A stretch of DNA of 64,000 nucleotides from Collinsella sp. GTDB taxonomy: Bacteria; Actinomycetota; Coriobacteriia; Coriobacteriales; Coriobacteriaceae. This document shows positions 10,042 through 18,699 of this stretch, one piece after another. The notes under the pieces are model-generated. The model was given only the letters and a program-made list of their open reading frames with translations. It was not told the origin of the DNA and did not search any database. The stretch covers positions 1 to 64,000 of the forward strand of contig JARIBW010000028.1 in assembly GCA_029264355.1 (NCBI GenBank). The letters run 5' to 3'. Within the stretch, counting starts at the first letter, position 1; each line of letters starts with the position of its first letter. Made by a program: the position numbers and the translations under genes.

Positions 10042-11136
10042 TTACCCCTCGTGATGATGACCGCAGTGGCACTCGTGGTCCTCGCCGTGGCCGTGACCGC
10101 CGCAGCACTCATGGTCCTCGCCGTGATCGTGACCGCAGGCGCACTCGTGACCGTCATGGTCGTGGCCATGGTCGTGGTCGCAACCGCAATCGCACTCATC
10201 GTCATGCCCATGCTGGGCCGTGTAGAGCGACCAATCCAGCCCGGCGGCGACGGCGTCGGCCTCCTCCTGGTACAGCAAGGTGATGGCCTGGGTGCCCATA
10301 CGGCCACCGCCGATGGCGTCGAGCATGTCGTACAGGGTGAACGCGGTGTCGGCGCCAGGCAGGGCGAGCTCCTTCTCCTCGGCGACCGTGAGCGCCAGGC
10401 CCAGGTCCTTGAGAAAATGCTCGACCAAAAAGCCGGGCTTGTAGTCGCCGTCGATCGCCTTGGGGGCGAGCTGCCGCATGGCGCCGGAGTTGCCGGTGCC
10501 GGAGCAGATCATCTCGCGCACTTGCTCGAGGTCGAGGTCGTTTTGCTGGGCGAAGGAGAGGGCGTCGGCCATGCCGACCATGGCGCTCGCCAGGGCGACC
10601 TGGTTGGAGAGCTTGGCGGCCTGGCCCTTGCCGGCCCCGCCGAAGCAGCAGATCTTGGAGGTAAAGGTCTCGAGCACCTCGCGGACAGGCTCGATATCGC
10701 GCTCGGTGGCGCCGATGATGGCCGTGAGGGTGCCGGCGATGGCGCCGGACTCGCCGCCCGTCACGGGACAGTCGAAGGCGTGCTTGCCGCACACCTCGGC
10801 GGCGCCGGCGATGTCACGGGCGAGCTCGGGGGCGCTGGTGGTGAGGTCGATGAGGTAGGCGCCGTCCTTGGCGGATGCCAGCAGGCCCTCGCCCGCCAGG
10901 TAGACCTCCTCCACATCCGTGGGGAACCCGACCATGGTGAAAACCACGTCGGCGTCCTTGGCGGCCTCGGCGACGGAGCCGGCCCAGGTGGCGCCGCGCT
11001 CGATGAGATCGGCGGCCTTTGCCTTGGTACGGCTGTAGACGGTGAGCTCGTAGCCCGCGTCCATGATGTGGCCGGCGATGGGCGCGCCCATGATGCCGGT
11101 GCCGATGAAGGCGATCTTCAGGTTCTTATCTTCCAT
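10042..11136 (-). CDS. Beta-hydroxyacid dehydrogenase with His/Cys-rich C-terminal tail
   Basis: 364 residues. Residues 1-308 form an NAD(P)-dependent enzyme of the 3-hydroxyisobutyrate / tartronate-semialdehyde reductase family: Rossmann motif IAFIGTGIMGAPIAG, substrate loop DCPVTGGESGAIAGTL, and GKGQAAKLSNQ with the catalytic Lys. The last 56 residues (309-364) are almost only His, Cys, Asp, Glu and Gly (17 His, 9 Cys), with repeated HGED HEC and CGHDHG units, as in nickel- or zinc-storing tails. Family members normally stop near residue 300. The ATG at 11136 has AAGGAG nine bases upstream. Substrate unknown. Confidence 0.88.
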   Translation of the reverse strand: MEDKNLKIAFIGTGIMGAPIAGHIMDAGYELTVYSRTKAKAADLIERGATWAGSVAEAAKDADVVFTMVGFPTDVEEVYLAGEGLLASAKDGAYLIDLTTSAPELARDIAGAAEVCGKHAFDCPVTGGESGAIAGTLTAIIGATERDIEPVREVLETFTSKICCFGGAGKGQAAKLSNQVALASAMVGMADALSFAQQNDLDLEQVREMICSGTGNSGAMRQLAPKAIDGDYKPGFLVEHFLKDLGLALTVAEEKELALPGADTAFTLYDMLDAIGGGRMGTQAITLLYQEEADAVAAGLDWSLYTAQHGHDDECDCGCDHDHGHDHDGHECACGHDHGEDHECCGGHGHGEDHECHCGHHHEG

Positions 11137-11226
11137 ATGCAACGCTCCTTTTGACGTATGCTCGACGATTGACCGACGGTGGCGGGCGCCGCCGTCGGCG
11201 ATATGGCGGATCGGAGCCGATGCTCG

Positions 11227-12183
11227 CTATTCCCCGCGGACGCGGTTGGCGATGCGATCGGTCAGGGAGATCTTCTCCGAACGGTTCTTACCCCAGAAGA
11301 TGAGGGCGACCATACCCGGCCCGACGTGCGAGCCGATCGTGGGGCCCACCGAGCCGCGCAGGATGGTGAGGTCCGCACAGCCGGGCTCCTTGCGCACGGC
11401 CGCCTCGAGCCAATCGGCGTCCTTCTCGGCGTCGGAGGAGACGATGGCGAGCGGCAGGGTCGGGTCGAACTCGTAGTTCTCGGCGAACGACTTGATGAGC
11501 GCCTTGAGCGCCTTCTTGCGGCCGCGGTTCACGCCGATGAGCGAAAGGGCCCCGGCCAGGTCGAAGGACAGCTCGGGCTTGATATCGAGCTTGGAGGACA
11601 GCGAGGCCGCCGCAGGCGGGATTCGTCCGCCGGCGGAAAGCGCGTCGAGGCTGTCCAGGGTGAAGTAGCCGTGGATGTAGGATTTGGCCTCGTTGGCCCA
11701 TTCGGCCAACTGGCGCGCGTTCAAGCCCGCCGCGCGCTGCCGCACGGCCTCCATGGCGAGCAACTCGCCGCACGCGCAGGGCAAGGCATTGTCCACCACG
11801 TAGAGCTCGAACTCGGGGTGGGCGGCGCGGACCTGCTCGGCCGCATGGCAGGCGGAGTTGTAGCTTGAGGAGAGCGCGCTCGTGAAGCACAGGTACACCG
11901 TGGGCGTGCCCTCTTCGGCGCACTTGGTGAAGAACTCGAGGTACTGGCCGATCGAGATGGCCGAAGTCGACGCCTTGGAGCCCTCGCGCAACTTGTCGTA
12001 GAACTTCGAGGGCGTGATGGTGCTCCAGATGTCATCCGTGTACTCGACGCCATCCAGGATGTAGGGGAATCCCAAAATGTCCACTTCGAGCGTGGCCGCG
12101 ATCTCGGGGGTGAGATCGGCACAGGTGTCGATGACGATGCGGCACATGCTCGGGACCTCGTACGAGGCGGTGGCGTTGCCCAT
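11227..12183 (-). CDS. DegV family fatty-acid-binding protein
   Basis: 318 residues. Typical DegV features: CRIVIDTCADLTPEIA near the N-terminus, TSAISIGQYLEFF, YLCFTSALSSSYNSA (fatty-acid pocket), LDSLDALSAGGRIPPAAASL, and a C-terminal VGPTIGSHVGPGMVALIFWG. DegV/FakB proteins hold a fatty acid and in some bacteria present it to kinase FakA; no FakA is seen here, so the pathway role is inferred from family. The start is the ATG at 12183; a Met at residue 13 is a possible shorter start. Confidence 0.9.
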   Translation of the reverse strand: MGNATASYEVPSMCRIVIDTCADLTPEIAATLEVDILGFPYILDGVEYTDDIWSTITPSKFYDKLREGSKASTSAISIGQYLEFFTKCAEEGTPTVYLCFTSALSSSYNSACHAAEQVRAAHPEFELYVVDNALPCACGELLAMEAVRQRAAGLNARQLAEWANEAKSYIHGYFTLDSLDALSAGGRIPPAAASLSSKLDIKPELSFDLAGALSLIGVNRGRKKALKALIKSFAENYEFDPTLPLAIVSSDAEKDADWLEAAVRKEPGCADLTILRGSVGPTIGSHVGPGMVALIFWGKNRSEKISLTDRIANRVRGE

Positions 12184-12199
12184 GGACGCTCCTCAATAC

Positions 12200-12229
12200 A
12201 ACAAGACGGCCACCCACATGGGATGGCCG
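12200..12229 (-). terminator. Possible terminator between hpf and degV
   Basis: Minus-strand GGCCATCCC-ATGT-GGGTGGCC hairpin followed by the weak tract TCTTGTTGT. Confidence 0.45.
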
Positions 12230-12257
12230 CCACCCAGATCATGCAATGGACGCTATT

Positions 12258-12842
12258 TTACTCGCCCTCGACCTCAAATTTGGGCTTGATGATGCCGTAT
12301 CCACCATTCTTACGGTGATACACCACATTGACCAGGCCGGTGACGCTGTTCTCGAACACATAGAAGTCATGGCCGATCAGATCGGTCTGGACGAGCGCCT
12401 CCTCCTCGGTCATGGGGGTGAGCTCGACCTCCTTGACGCGCACGAGCTGATCGTCCTCATCCTCGGAGATCAGCAGGTCGGCCAAATCGGCGACGGGCGC
12501 GACCGGGGCGACCTCGGCGGCGGACAGGCCCTGCTGACGGTTGTCGACCACGCGCGTCTTGAACTTGCGGAGCTGGCGCATCGCCTTCTCGGCGGCGAGA
12601 TCGATCGCGGCATACATGTCCGCACCGTGCTCGGCCACGCGGATCACCGAACCGCGGGCGCGAATCGTGACCTCGACGATGGCGGGGTTGGGGTTTGAGG
12701 GGTTCTTCTCATAACGCAGGACGACATCGGCCGTCATGGGCTTGATGTCGAACACCTTGAGGGCTTCGCCGATCTTCTCGTCGACATGCGCACGCAGAGC
12801 ATCGGTGACCGTGGTCTTGCGACCGGAGACCTTGATTTCCAT
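12258..12842 (-). CDS. hpf: Ribosome hibernation promoting factor, long form
   Basis: 194 residues. The N-terminal RaiA/HPF domain (MEIKVSGRKTTVTDALRAHV, then AIDLAAEKAMRQLRKFKTRV) binds the 30S decoding region. After an acidic linker (ISEDEDDQLV), a C-terminal dimerisation domain (TEEEALVQTDLIGHDFYVF, GLVNVVYHRKNGGYGIIKP) drives 100S ribosome formation in quiescent cells. Length and two-domain layout fit the long form. The ATG at 12842 has GGAG upstream; homology starts exactly there. Confidence 0.95.
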   Translation of the reverse strand: MEIKVSGRKTTVTDALRAHVDEKIGEALKVFDIKPMTADVVLRYEKNPSNPNPAIVEVTIRARGSVIRVAEHGADMYAAIDLAAEKAMRQLRKFKTRVVDNRQQGLSAAEVAPVAPVADLADLLISEDEDDQLVRVKEVELTPMTEEEALVQTDLIGHDFYVFENSVTGLVNVVYHRKNGGYGIIKPKFEVEGE

Positions 12843-13007
12843 ACGTGGCTCCAATCTATCCGGGGATAGTACTCGTACAGCTGTTGTACCCAAGTTGGAT
12901 GAAGACACACGTGGGGAAATTATGCGTCCGTTCGCTGGAGCACCCGGACCGACCGCCGAATTCCCATGCGCCGCATGGGTGCGAACGGGTAGCGGCGAAA
13001 GACGCGC

Positions 13008-13961
13008 CTAACCCAGGGAGTTCAGGCTGTCGGACGCCGCGAGCGCGTCCTTTTCGACCTCGGGGGCGGAGGCGTCCTCGCCTTCGGGAGCCTCCTGCTC
13101 GAAGGTCACGCCATCGAGCGTGAGACCGTCGAGGGTGAACGGCAGGTCACCGTACCACAGGCGGAAGATGGCCTCGAGCGTTCCGTCGGACAAGGCGTCC
13201 TCAAGGATCCCCATCGCCTGGTCGGCAAGATCCGTGCCGGAGACGGCGATGGCGTCGAAGGAGGCCGCCGGGGCGATGGCGCCCACGAACACGGTGCCGG
13301 GATAGGCGCGGGCCAGGTAGGCGCCGGCGGTGGCGTCGCAGGCGACGTAGTCGACCTCACCGGCCGCGAGGGCCTCGAAGCACTCGTTCACGTTGGGTTT
13401 TGTCTTGAGCGTGGCGTCGATGCCCGCGGAATCCAGGGCATCCTGCGCGGCGGAATCGGTCTGGACCGCGACGAGGGCGCCGCGCAGGGCGGCCGCCGAG
13501 GCCGTGGGGACCTCGCGAGAACCATCGGCCGACTTGGCAAAGACGGAGGAGGCGTTTTGCACCAGGGCGCCGCTCTCGACGACATCGTCCTCACCGGGGC
13601 GCGCGCCGATGTAGAGGTCCGCCTTGCCCTTGGAAAGCGAGCCCGCGGCATCGGCGGAGGAGACGACACGCAGGTCGAGGCCCATGCGATCGGCGAGCAG
13701 ACGGGCGATATCGACGTAGTAGCCGCTCGGCTCGCCCTCCTGTCCCATCATGGCCTGAGGGGCGTCGGTCATGTCCATGGCGACGGTGAGGACGCCGTCC
13801 TCGACAAGGTCGCCGGCCCCGAGGGTCGCCTTGACGGGCTCGGGCTCGACCTCGGCGCGCGTGGGTGTGACCGGCGAGCAGCCCGACAGGCCCACCGCCA
13901 TCGCGCACGCGACCAGACCGACCATACCCTTGCGAATCGCGACGAACTTGCGACCGATCAT
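13008..13961 (-). CDS. Solute-binding lipoprotein, family 3 (amino-acid type)
   Basis: 317-residue extracytoplasmic lipoprotein. Signal peptide with lipobox AVGLSGC, lipid-modified Cys at about residue 28. The mature part reads as a periplasmic-binding-protein-like fold: GVLTVAMDMTDAPQAM, GYYVDIARLLADRMGLDLRV, GKADLYIGARPGEDD, ALVAVQTDSAAQDAL, CFEALAAGEVDYVACDATA. It could feed an ABC importer of polar amino acids or serve as a sensor; no permease or ATPase gene is adjacent, so it is an orphan here. Start ATG 13961 follows GGGGGAG. Confidence 0.85.
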   Translation of the reverse strand: MIGRKFVAIRKGMVGLVACAMAVGLSGCSPVTPTRAEVEPEPVKATLGAGDLVEDGVLTVAMDMTDAPQAMMGQEGEPSGYYVDIARLLADRMGLDLRVVSSADAAGSLSKGKADLYIGARPGEDDVVESGALVQNASSVFAKSADGSREVPTASAAALRGALVAVQTDSAAQDALDSAGIDATLKTKPNVNECFEALAAGEVDYVACDATAGAYLARAYPGTVFVGAIAPAASFDAIAVSGTDLADQAMGILEDALSDGTLEAIFRLWYGDLPFTLDGLTLDGVTFEQEAPEGEDASAPEVEKDALAASDSLNSLG

Positions 13962-14007
13962 CTCGACACTCCCCCACTCTCCCGCCGGCCCATGCAGCCG
14001 GGGCCCC

Positions 14008-14035
14008 GAACGCCCGCGCCTGTGCGCGCGGGCGG
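14008..14035 (-). other. GC-rich stem-loop in the lipoprotein leader
   Basis: The plus strand reads CGCCCGCGC, CTGT, then GCGCGCGGGCG. It is a strong hairpin 45-75 bases before the ATG at 13961. No named riboswitch class was recognised in this leader. Confidence 0.35.
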
Positions 14036-14159
14036 CAGTTACCGCGATCCTCCCAGCTGACCTGGTTTTTGACCCCACACCAGCGCACCGGGGCGTTTGC
14101 TCGTACCGCCGCGACGGTATCACGACTAGCCCGCTCGCCCGCGAGGCACGTATTGCCTC

Positions 14160-14326
14160 AAAAAAGTAGAGACGGACGGTGCGACTTACTTCTAGGACGC
14201 GCCATGATCGCCCTCGCGCGCACGCGACGGCTTACGTGGATCCCTTCGACCGCGTCTGTCTTGGACTGAGGAACGCGGCGAGCCGATGGCCCGCGCGCAC
14301 CCGCAACCACAGCCTGGGAGGAACTT
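14160..14326 (-). ncRNA. Candidate small RNA or long leader transcript
   Basis: The 456-base gap between comF and the lipoprotein gene holds no credible ORF. A perfect TATAAT (minus strand, 14333-14338) and a downstream run of six T (14160-14165) would bound a transcript of about 167 bases. A weak stem (AAGTAAG / CTCTACTT) precedes the T run. The -35 region is poor. No match to tmRNA, RNase P, SRP or 6S RNA could be recognised. Confidence 0.3.
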
Positions 14327-14332
14327 CGGGGC

Positions 14333-14338
14333 ATTATA
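14333..14338 (-). promoter_or_regulatory. Consensus -10 hexamer downstream of comF
   Basis: Exact TATAAT on the minus strand with no gene start within 300 bases downstream. No convincing -35 at 16-18 bases. Confidence 0.35.
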
Positions 14339-14417
14339 CCGCAGGTAACACGCAGATCGCGCACGGGCGCGGGCGCAATCGCCCCCACGGCTCGGCGCGG
14401 ACGACCGACTTGCCACC

Positions 14418-15251
14418 TCAACCCCACACGCGGGCGAATGCGAGACCGTCGACATGCGACGCCCCCGCGCTCTTGAGCGCCGACGCCGCGGCGGACATGG
14501 TCGCCCCCGTGGTGATGACGTCATCGAGCAGCAAGATGCGCTTTCCCCGCACGGGAAGCACCACCTCGTAGGCGCCGAACGCCTTGGCCAGACGCTCGGA
14601 GCGACCGAGTTCCCGCTGGTCGGAAGAGCCGTGCTTGACCAGCGCATCCAGCAGCGGAATATCCGAGCGCCCGCTCAAGTTCCGCGCTATAAGCTCCATA
14701 TGGTCGAACCCGCGTCGACGGAAGGCGGCGGCCGTGGCGGGGACGAAGGCCACCGCGTCGGCGCGCACGAGCAGCCCTCCGTATCGCCCAGGCGCCTCCC
14801 GCTGCGCCCGCACGGCCGCGGCGAGCATGATGCGCGCGATCTCGGCGGCCAGACGGCGCTCGCCCCCATCCTTGTACGCGCGCACGATACGGCCGACCGA
14901 CCCGTCGAACACGGTGGCGGCCAGGCAGCGATCGAGGGCGGTCCCCGCTCCCGCGCATTCCGTGCACACCATGGCCCCGAAGGGCGCGCCGCAGCGCAGG
15001 CAGGAGCGCAGCGGATCTATGAGCTGCATGGCGTCCTCGCACGCCCCGCAGATTAGCTCTCCCGGTTGCTCGCAACCGGCGCATCTCGTGGGCGAGATCA
15101 GCTCGAGGACGGACTCAATCAGGACCGAAACGGAACTGCGACCCGATTTTTCCTCCCCGTTTCCAACCTTTGCGAAAGAGCCCCTCCCCGCCGATGCGGG
15201 AAGGGGCTCGACGTCCGATGCGGATGCGGCCTGGAAGCGAGGCGCGCGCAC
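14418..15251 (-). CDS. comF: ComF family phosphoribosyltransferase-like protein
   Basis: Up to 277 residues. A four-Cys zinc site at the N-terminal side (CAGCEQPGELICGAC, then CLRCGAPFGAMVCTEC) precedes a type I PRTase fold with the PRPP-binding motif ILLLDDVITTGATM. ComF proteins act with ComFA in DNA uptake during competence in Firmicutes; whether this organism is competent is unknown. Start uncertain: the only clear initiation codon upstream is GTG 15251, but a terminator-like hairpin (15178-15209) lies inside the first part. Homology begins near residue 43, where no ATG, GTG or TTG is seen in frame. Confidence 0.85.
   Translation of the reverse strand: MRAPRFQAASASDVEPLPASAGRGSFAKVGNGEEKSGRSSVSVLIESVLELISPTRCAGCEQPGELICGACEDAMQLIDPLRSCLRCGAPFGAMVCTECAGAGTALDRCLAATVFDGSVGRIVRAYKDGGERRLAAEIARIMLAAAVRAQREAPGRYGGLLVRADAVAFVPATAAAFRRRGFDHMELIARNLSGRSDIPLLDALVKHGSSDQRELGRSERLAKAFGAYEVVLPVRGKRILLLDDVITTGATMSAAASALKSAGASHVDGLAFARVWG
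15178..15209 (-). terminator. Terminator-like hairpin after ricT
   Basis: Minus-strand GAGCCCCTTCCCGC paired with GCGGGGAGGGGCTC, followed by TTTC only. It falls between the ricT stop and the conserved part of comF. Confidence 0.5.
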
Positions 15252-15254
15252 GGT

Positions 15255-16868
15255 TTACTCGGCTGACGCGGCGGCGTCCCCGCCGTCCTGCTTGGGCTTG
15301 CGGCTGCGGCGGCGGCGACGTTTCTTGGGAGCGCCGTCGGCTTCATCGGAGCCGGAACGGGCGGGGCCATCGGTCGCGGGGCGCGATTTGGCACCTCCGC
15401 CGTCGCCCGGGCGGCGACGTTGGACCTTGACCTCGCCATCGGCGACCTGATCGGCCACAGAGGGCGTCTCGGGCTTGCGGGCGCGGGGGCGCTGACCACC
15501 CTCGCCGGATGCGGTCTCCGCACCGGAGGGGGTGTGCTTGCGACGGCGGCCTTTCGCCGGCGCGGCATCGGCGGGGGCGTCGCGCTCAAGCGGTGCGCCG
15601 GATGCCGGTGCGGTAGCCGCGCCCGCGCGGTGGCGCCGGCGGCGCGAGGGCTGCGCGGGGTCCGAGTCCGCGTCCGATCGCGGGGTCTTGGCCTCGACCA
15701 CCTGCGGAGCCGTCTGACCGGCGGAACCGGAGCGACGACGGCGGCGGCGCGATGGCTGCGGCGCCTGCTCCTCCTCGGTTTCCTGAGAGCGGCCCTTGGA
15801 GGAAGCGCCCTTGCGGCCGCGACGGCCGGAGGCGCCCTGCTCGAACTTGGCGGCATCCTCCTCGCGCATGCGCTTGCGGCGCGGGGTGGGGCCGGTGGCG
15901 ACGATGCGGTCGGCCGTGTCCAGGCCATCGCCCACATCGACGCCGTTCTTGCGATCGAGTTCCATGAGGGCGAGGGCCAGCTCGGGCGACTCGAGGCGCT
16001 CGAGGACGTCGCGCGTCACGCAATCGGGGCGACAGGAGCACCCTTGCGCCTCACAGCGCCGCTCGTTCTCCTCGGTGCTCGTCATATCGGCGAGATCGGC
16101 GCGGAAGACCTTGCCGTTCTCCAGGCGCAGCACCAACTGCTCGCGCGGGGTGTTGTACTCCACGATGCGGGCCTTGCCCAACGGCGTGTCGATGAGGGTC
16201 TTCTTCTTGGGGGCGCGGCTCTTGAAATCCTTATAAGCCTCGAACTCATAGCGCAGGCAGCACATGAGACGGCCGCACACGCCCGAGATCTTGGCGGAGT
16301 TCAACGGCAGGTCCTGCTCCTTGGCCATGCGGATGGAGACGGGCTCGAACTGCCCGCCGAAACGGGTGCAGCACAGCTCCTGGCCGCAGGTTGCGTAACC
16401 GCCCTGCAGACGGGTCTCGTCGCGCACGCCGATCTGGCGCATGTCCACACGCACATGGAAATGGGCGGACAGGTCCTTGACGAGCTGGCGGAAATCCACG
16501 CGGTCCTCGGCGGCGAAATAGAAGACGGCCTTTTCCCCGCCGAACAGGTACTCGACGCCCACGGGCTTCATGTCCAGGCCGCCCTTCTCGACCAGGCGGC
16601 GGAAATCGAACATGGCGTCCTCGCCGGCGTCGGCCAGGTCGTCGGCGCGGTCGAGGTCGGCGTCGGTGGCGATGCGCACGACGGGCTTGAGCGGGGCGGC
16701 GAGCTCCTCGGGGTGCACCTCGAACGGATCGGCCGTGACAAGGCCGATCTCGGTGCCGCGCTCGGTGGTGCAGATGGCGTGATCGCCGGCGAGGATATCC
16801 AGATCGCGCGGATCGAACCACAGCTCATGCGCGGCGAACGCGAATTTTACTGGTACGACTACGGGCAT
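15255..16868 (-). CDS. ricT: RicT/YaaT-like PSP1-domain protein with long basic tail
   Basis: 537 residues. Residues 1 to about 300 are a PSP1-domain protein: YLFGGEKAVFYFAAEDRVDF, the Cys motifs ATCGQELCCTRF and CGRLMCCLRYE, and CEAQGCSCRPDC. In Bacillus, RicT with RicA and RicF carries FeS clusters and affects RNase Y processing, sporulation and competence. Residues about 335-537 are an extra, low-complexity tail rich in Arg, Ser, Ala and Glu with clusters SRRRRRRSG, SRRRRHRAG, KGRRRKH and KKRRRRRSRKPK, which is likely disordered and could bind RNA. The start of ricT overlaps the end of holB by ten bases. Confidence 0.9.
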   Translation of the reverse strand: MPVVVPVKFAFAAHELWFDPRDLDILAGDHAICTTERGTEIGLVTADPFEVHPEELAAPLKPVVRIATDADLDRADDLADAGEDAMFDFRRLVEKGGLDMKPVGVEYLFGGEKAVFYFAAEDRVDFRQLVKDLSAHFHVRVDMRQIGVRDETRLQGGYATCGQELCCTRFGGQFEPVSIRMAKEQDLPLNSAKISGVCGRLMCCLRYEFEAYKDFKSRAPKKKTLIDTPLGKARIVEYNTPREQLVLRLENGKVFRADLADMTSTEENERRCEAQGCSCRPDCVTRDVLERLESPELALALMELDRKNGVDVGDGLDTADRIVATGPTPRRKRMREEDAAKFEQGASGRRGRKGASSKGRSQETEEEQAPQPSRRRRRRSGSAGQTAPQVVEAKTPRSDADSDPAQPSRRRRHRAGAATAPASGAPLERDAPADAAPAKGRRRKHTPSGAETASGEGGQRPRARKPETPSVADQVADGEVKVQRRRPGDGGGAKSRPATDGPARSGSDEADGAPKKRRRRRSRKPKQDGGDAAASAE

Positions 16869-18004
16869 TGCAGTGCCTTCCTGATATCGAACAGCATGAC
16901 CTCGACGGCCAGCTGGGGTGTGACGTTTCTGGCGATGCGGGCCTCGGCGCTCGAAACGGCATCGAGGGCACGGGTGACGCCGGTCACCGTGGCGCGGGCG
17001 GCGATGCGCTCGACGACGTCTGACACGTCCTCGTTCACGATGGGCTCCGACTCGGACGCGAGGCGGACCAGGGCATCGCGCAGCACGGAGCGGACACTCG
17101 CCAGAGCTTCCATGATACCCGAACGCTCGCGAGCATTCAGTTCGCGCTTATTGCGGTCTTCCAGCTGCTTTAAAGCACCACGGGAGAGATAATCCTGATT
17201 TTGCTCGAGAACCGCCTGCTGGGTCGATTTAACCTCGGCGAGCGGAGCCTTGATCGCGCCCATGAGGTCTTTGGCGGCGGAAAGGATATCGGCCTCGTCG
17301 GCATGGGCGAGCAAGTCCACGGCGCGCACCATGGCGCGACGCGCTGCCTGACGGTCGCCGCTCTTGAGAAACTCGGTCGCGCGGGCGGGGCTTCCGGCGA
17401 CCGCGACGGCCATGCGGCATTTGCCCGCGGGCAGACCGGTCGCGTGCTCGACCGCCGTGGCGGCGTCCTCGAGTGACAGCGGGCGGAACGGAACGCACTG
17501 GCAGCGCGACACGATCGTGGGCAACATGACGTCGGCGCTCGAGCCGAGCAGGATGAACGTCACGCCGGCGGGCGGCTCCTCAAGGGTCTTGAGCAGCGCG
17601 TTGGCGGTGTTCGCGCGCAGCTGCTCGGCGCGGTCGACGATATAGACCTTGCCGCGGGCGCGGATGGGCGCGAGCGCCACGTCCTCGAGTAGCTCGCGCG
17701 TCTGCGCGATGAGGTAGCCCGTGGCGGACTCGGGCGCGAAATAATGCACGTCCGGATGGGTGCGGCGGGCGATGCGACCGCAGTCGTCACAGGAGGCGCA
17801 GGCACCTGGGACTCCCTCTTGGCCGCACAGGAGCGCCTGGGCCAGCGCCCAGGCCGCATCGAGCTTGCCCGAACCGGGGTAGCCCAGGAAAAGGTAGGCA
17901 TGGCTCGCACGTCCGCTCGCCACCGCACGCGCGAGGAACTCGCGCACGCGCGGCTGCGTATCGAGCTTGGCGAGAAGGCTGTTGGGGGCGAGGCGGTCGG
18001 GCAT
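16859..18004 (-). CDS. holB: DNA polymerase III delta-prime subunit
   Basis: 381-residue clamp-loader AAA+ subunit. FLGYPGSGKLDAAWALAQAL is a Walker A-like loop; CGQEGVPGACASCDDCGRI is the zinc module; GKVYIVDRAEQLRANTANALLKTLEE covers Walker B and sensor 1; the Ser-Arg-Cys motif appears as TIVSRCQCVPF. ATG 18004 is used because GGGGAAG precedes it and it lies two bases after the tmk stop codon; a GTG nine bases upstream is possible. Operon tmk-holB-ricT as in Firmicutes. Confidence 0.93.
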   Translation of the reverse strand: MPDRLAPNSLLAKLDTQPRVREFLARAVASGRASHAYLFLGYPGSGKLDAAWALAQALLCGQEGVPGACASCDDCGRIARRTHPDVHYFAPESATGYLIAQTRELLEDVALAPIRARGKVYIVDRAEQLRANTANALLKTLEEPPAGVTFILLGSSADVMLPTIVSRCQCVPFRPLSLEDAATAVEHATGLPAGKCRMAVAVAGSPARATEFLKSGDRQAARRAMVRAVDLLAHADEADILSAAKDLMGAIKAPLAEVKSTQQAVLEQNQDYLSRGALKQLEDRNKRELNARERSGIMEALASVRSVLRDALVRLASESEPIVNEDVSDVVERIAARATVTGVTRALDAVSSAEARIARNVTPQLAVEVMLFDIRKALQCP

Positions 18005-18006
18005 GG

Positions 18007-18696
18007 CTAGCACTTCCCCTGGTACGCGGACAGCGTCGCGAGAGCCGCGGCGGCATCATCCTCGGACACGGCCATACCGGCCGTGCGGAGCTCGGCGACG
18101 ACGCCGGAGAACACCTCGGCGATGGGCCCGCCGGCGTCGATCAGCTTCACGCGGCCCGGCTCGTCGGCGGCCACGGCGCGGAAACCCGCGGCAACGCGAT
18201 GCTGGAACTCCAGGCCTTTGAGTTCCAGGCGATCCTCGGCCGCTCGGTCTGAGCGACGGCGCGAGGCCTCCTCGACCGACACATCGAAGACGAGCGTGAG
18301 ATCGGGACGGCAGCCGTCGACGGCGAGCTCGTTGGCGCGGGCGACCATGTCGCGATCCAGACCGTCGGCAAAAGCCTGGTACGCCGTGGTGGAATCGTAG
18401 AAGCGATCGCAGACCACCGTCTTGCCCGCGGCAAGTGCGGGTCTAATCACCTCGTGCACGAGTTGGGCGCGGGCGGCCTCATACAGCAGCAGCTCGCACA
18501 CGTCGCCCATCTCCCCGTTGGCGGGGTCGAGCAGGACGGCGCGGATCTTCTCGGAGATCTTGACGCCACCCGGCTCGCGCAGGCGCAAGACATCGTGGCC
18601 GGCGGCCTCGAGCGCGCACGCGATGAGGGACGCCTGGGTGGACTTCCCGCAGCCGTCGATGCCCTCGACGGTTATGAACAGGCCTCGCGAACTCAT
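18007..18696 (-). CDS. tmk: Thymidylate kinase
   Basis: 229 residues. Phosphorylates dTMP to dTDP in the cytosol for DNA synthesis. P-loop [15 protein letters not shown] at 7-21, REPGG substrate loop at 40-44, [13 protein letters not shown] with the DR(Y/F/H) motif, and a LID region ([17 protein letters not shown]). Three bases separate it from the topA stop codon. Confidence 0.96.
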   Translation of the reverse strand: MSSRGLFITVEGIDGCGKSTQASLIACALEAAGHDVLRLREPGGVKISEKIRAVLLDPANGEMGDVCELLLYEAARAQLVHEVIRPALAAGKTVVCDRFYDSTTAYQAFADGLDRDMVARANELAVDGCRPDLTLVFDVSVEEASRRRSDRAAEDRLELKGLEFQHRVAAGFRAVAADEPGRVKLIDAGGPIAEVFSGVVAELRTAGMAVSEDDAAAALATLSAYQGKC

Positions 18697-18699
18697 ACC

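Noticed and set aside
7594-11154. 1186-codon open frame on the plus strand
   Set aside because: Antisense of icd, the HEAT gene and the dehydrogenase; no family features or ribosome site.
13962-14130. Known riboswitch upstream of the lipoprotein
   Set aside because: Some short motifs recall c-di-AMP and c-di-GMP aptamers, but no full consensus could be traced.
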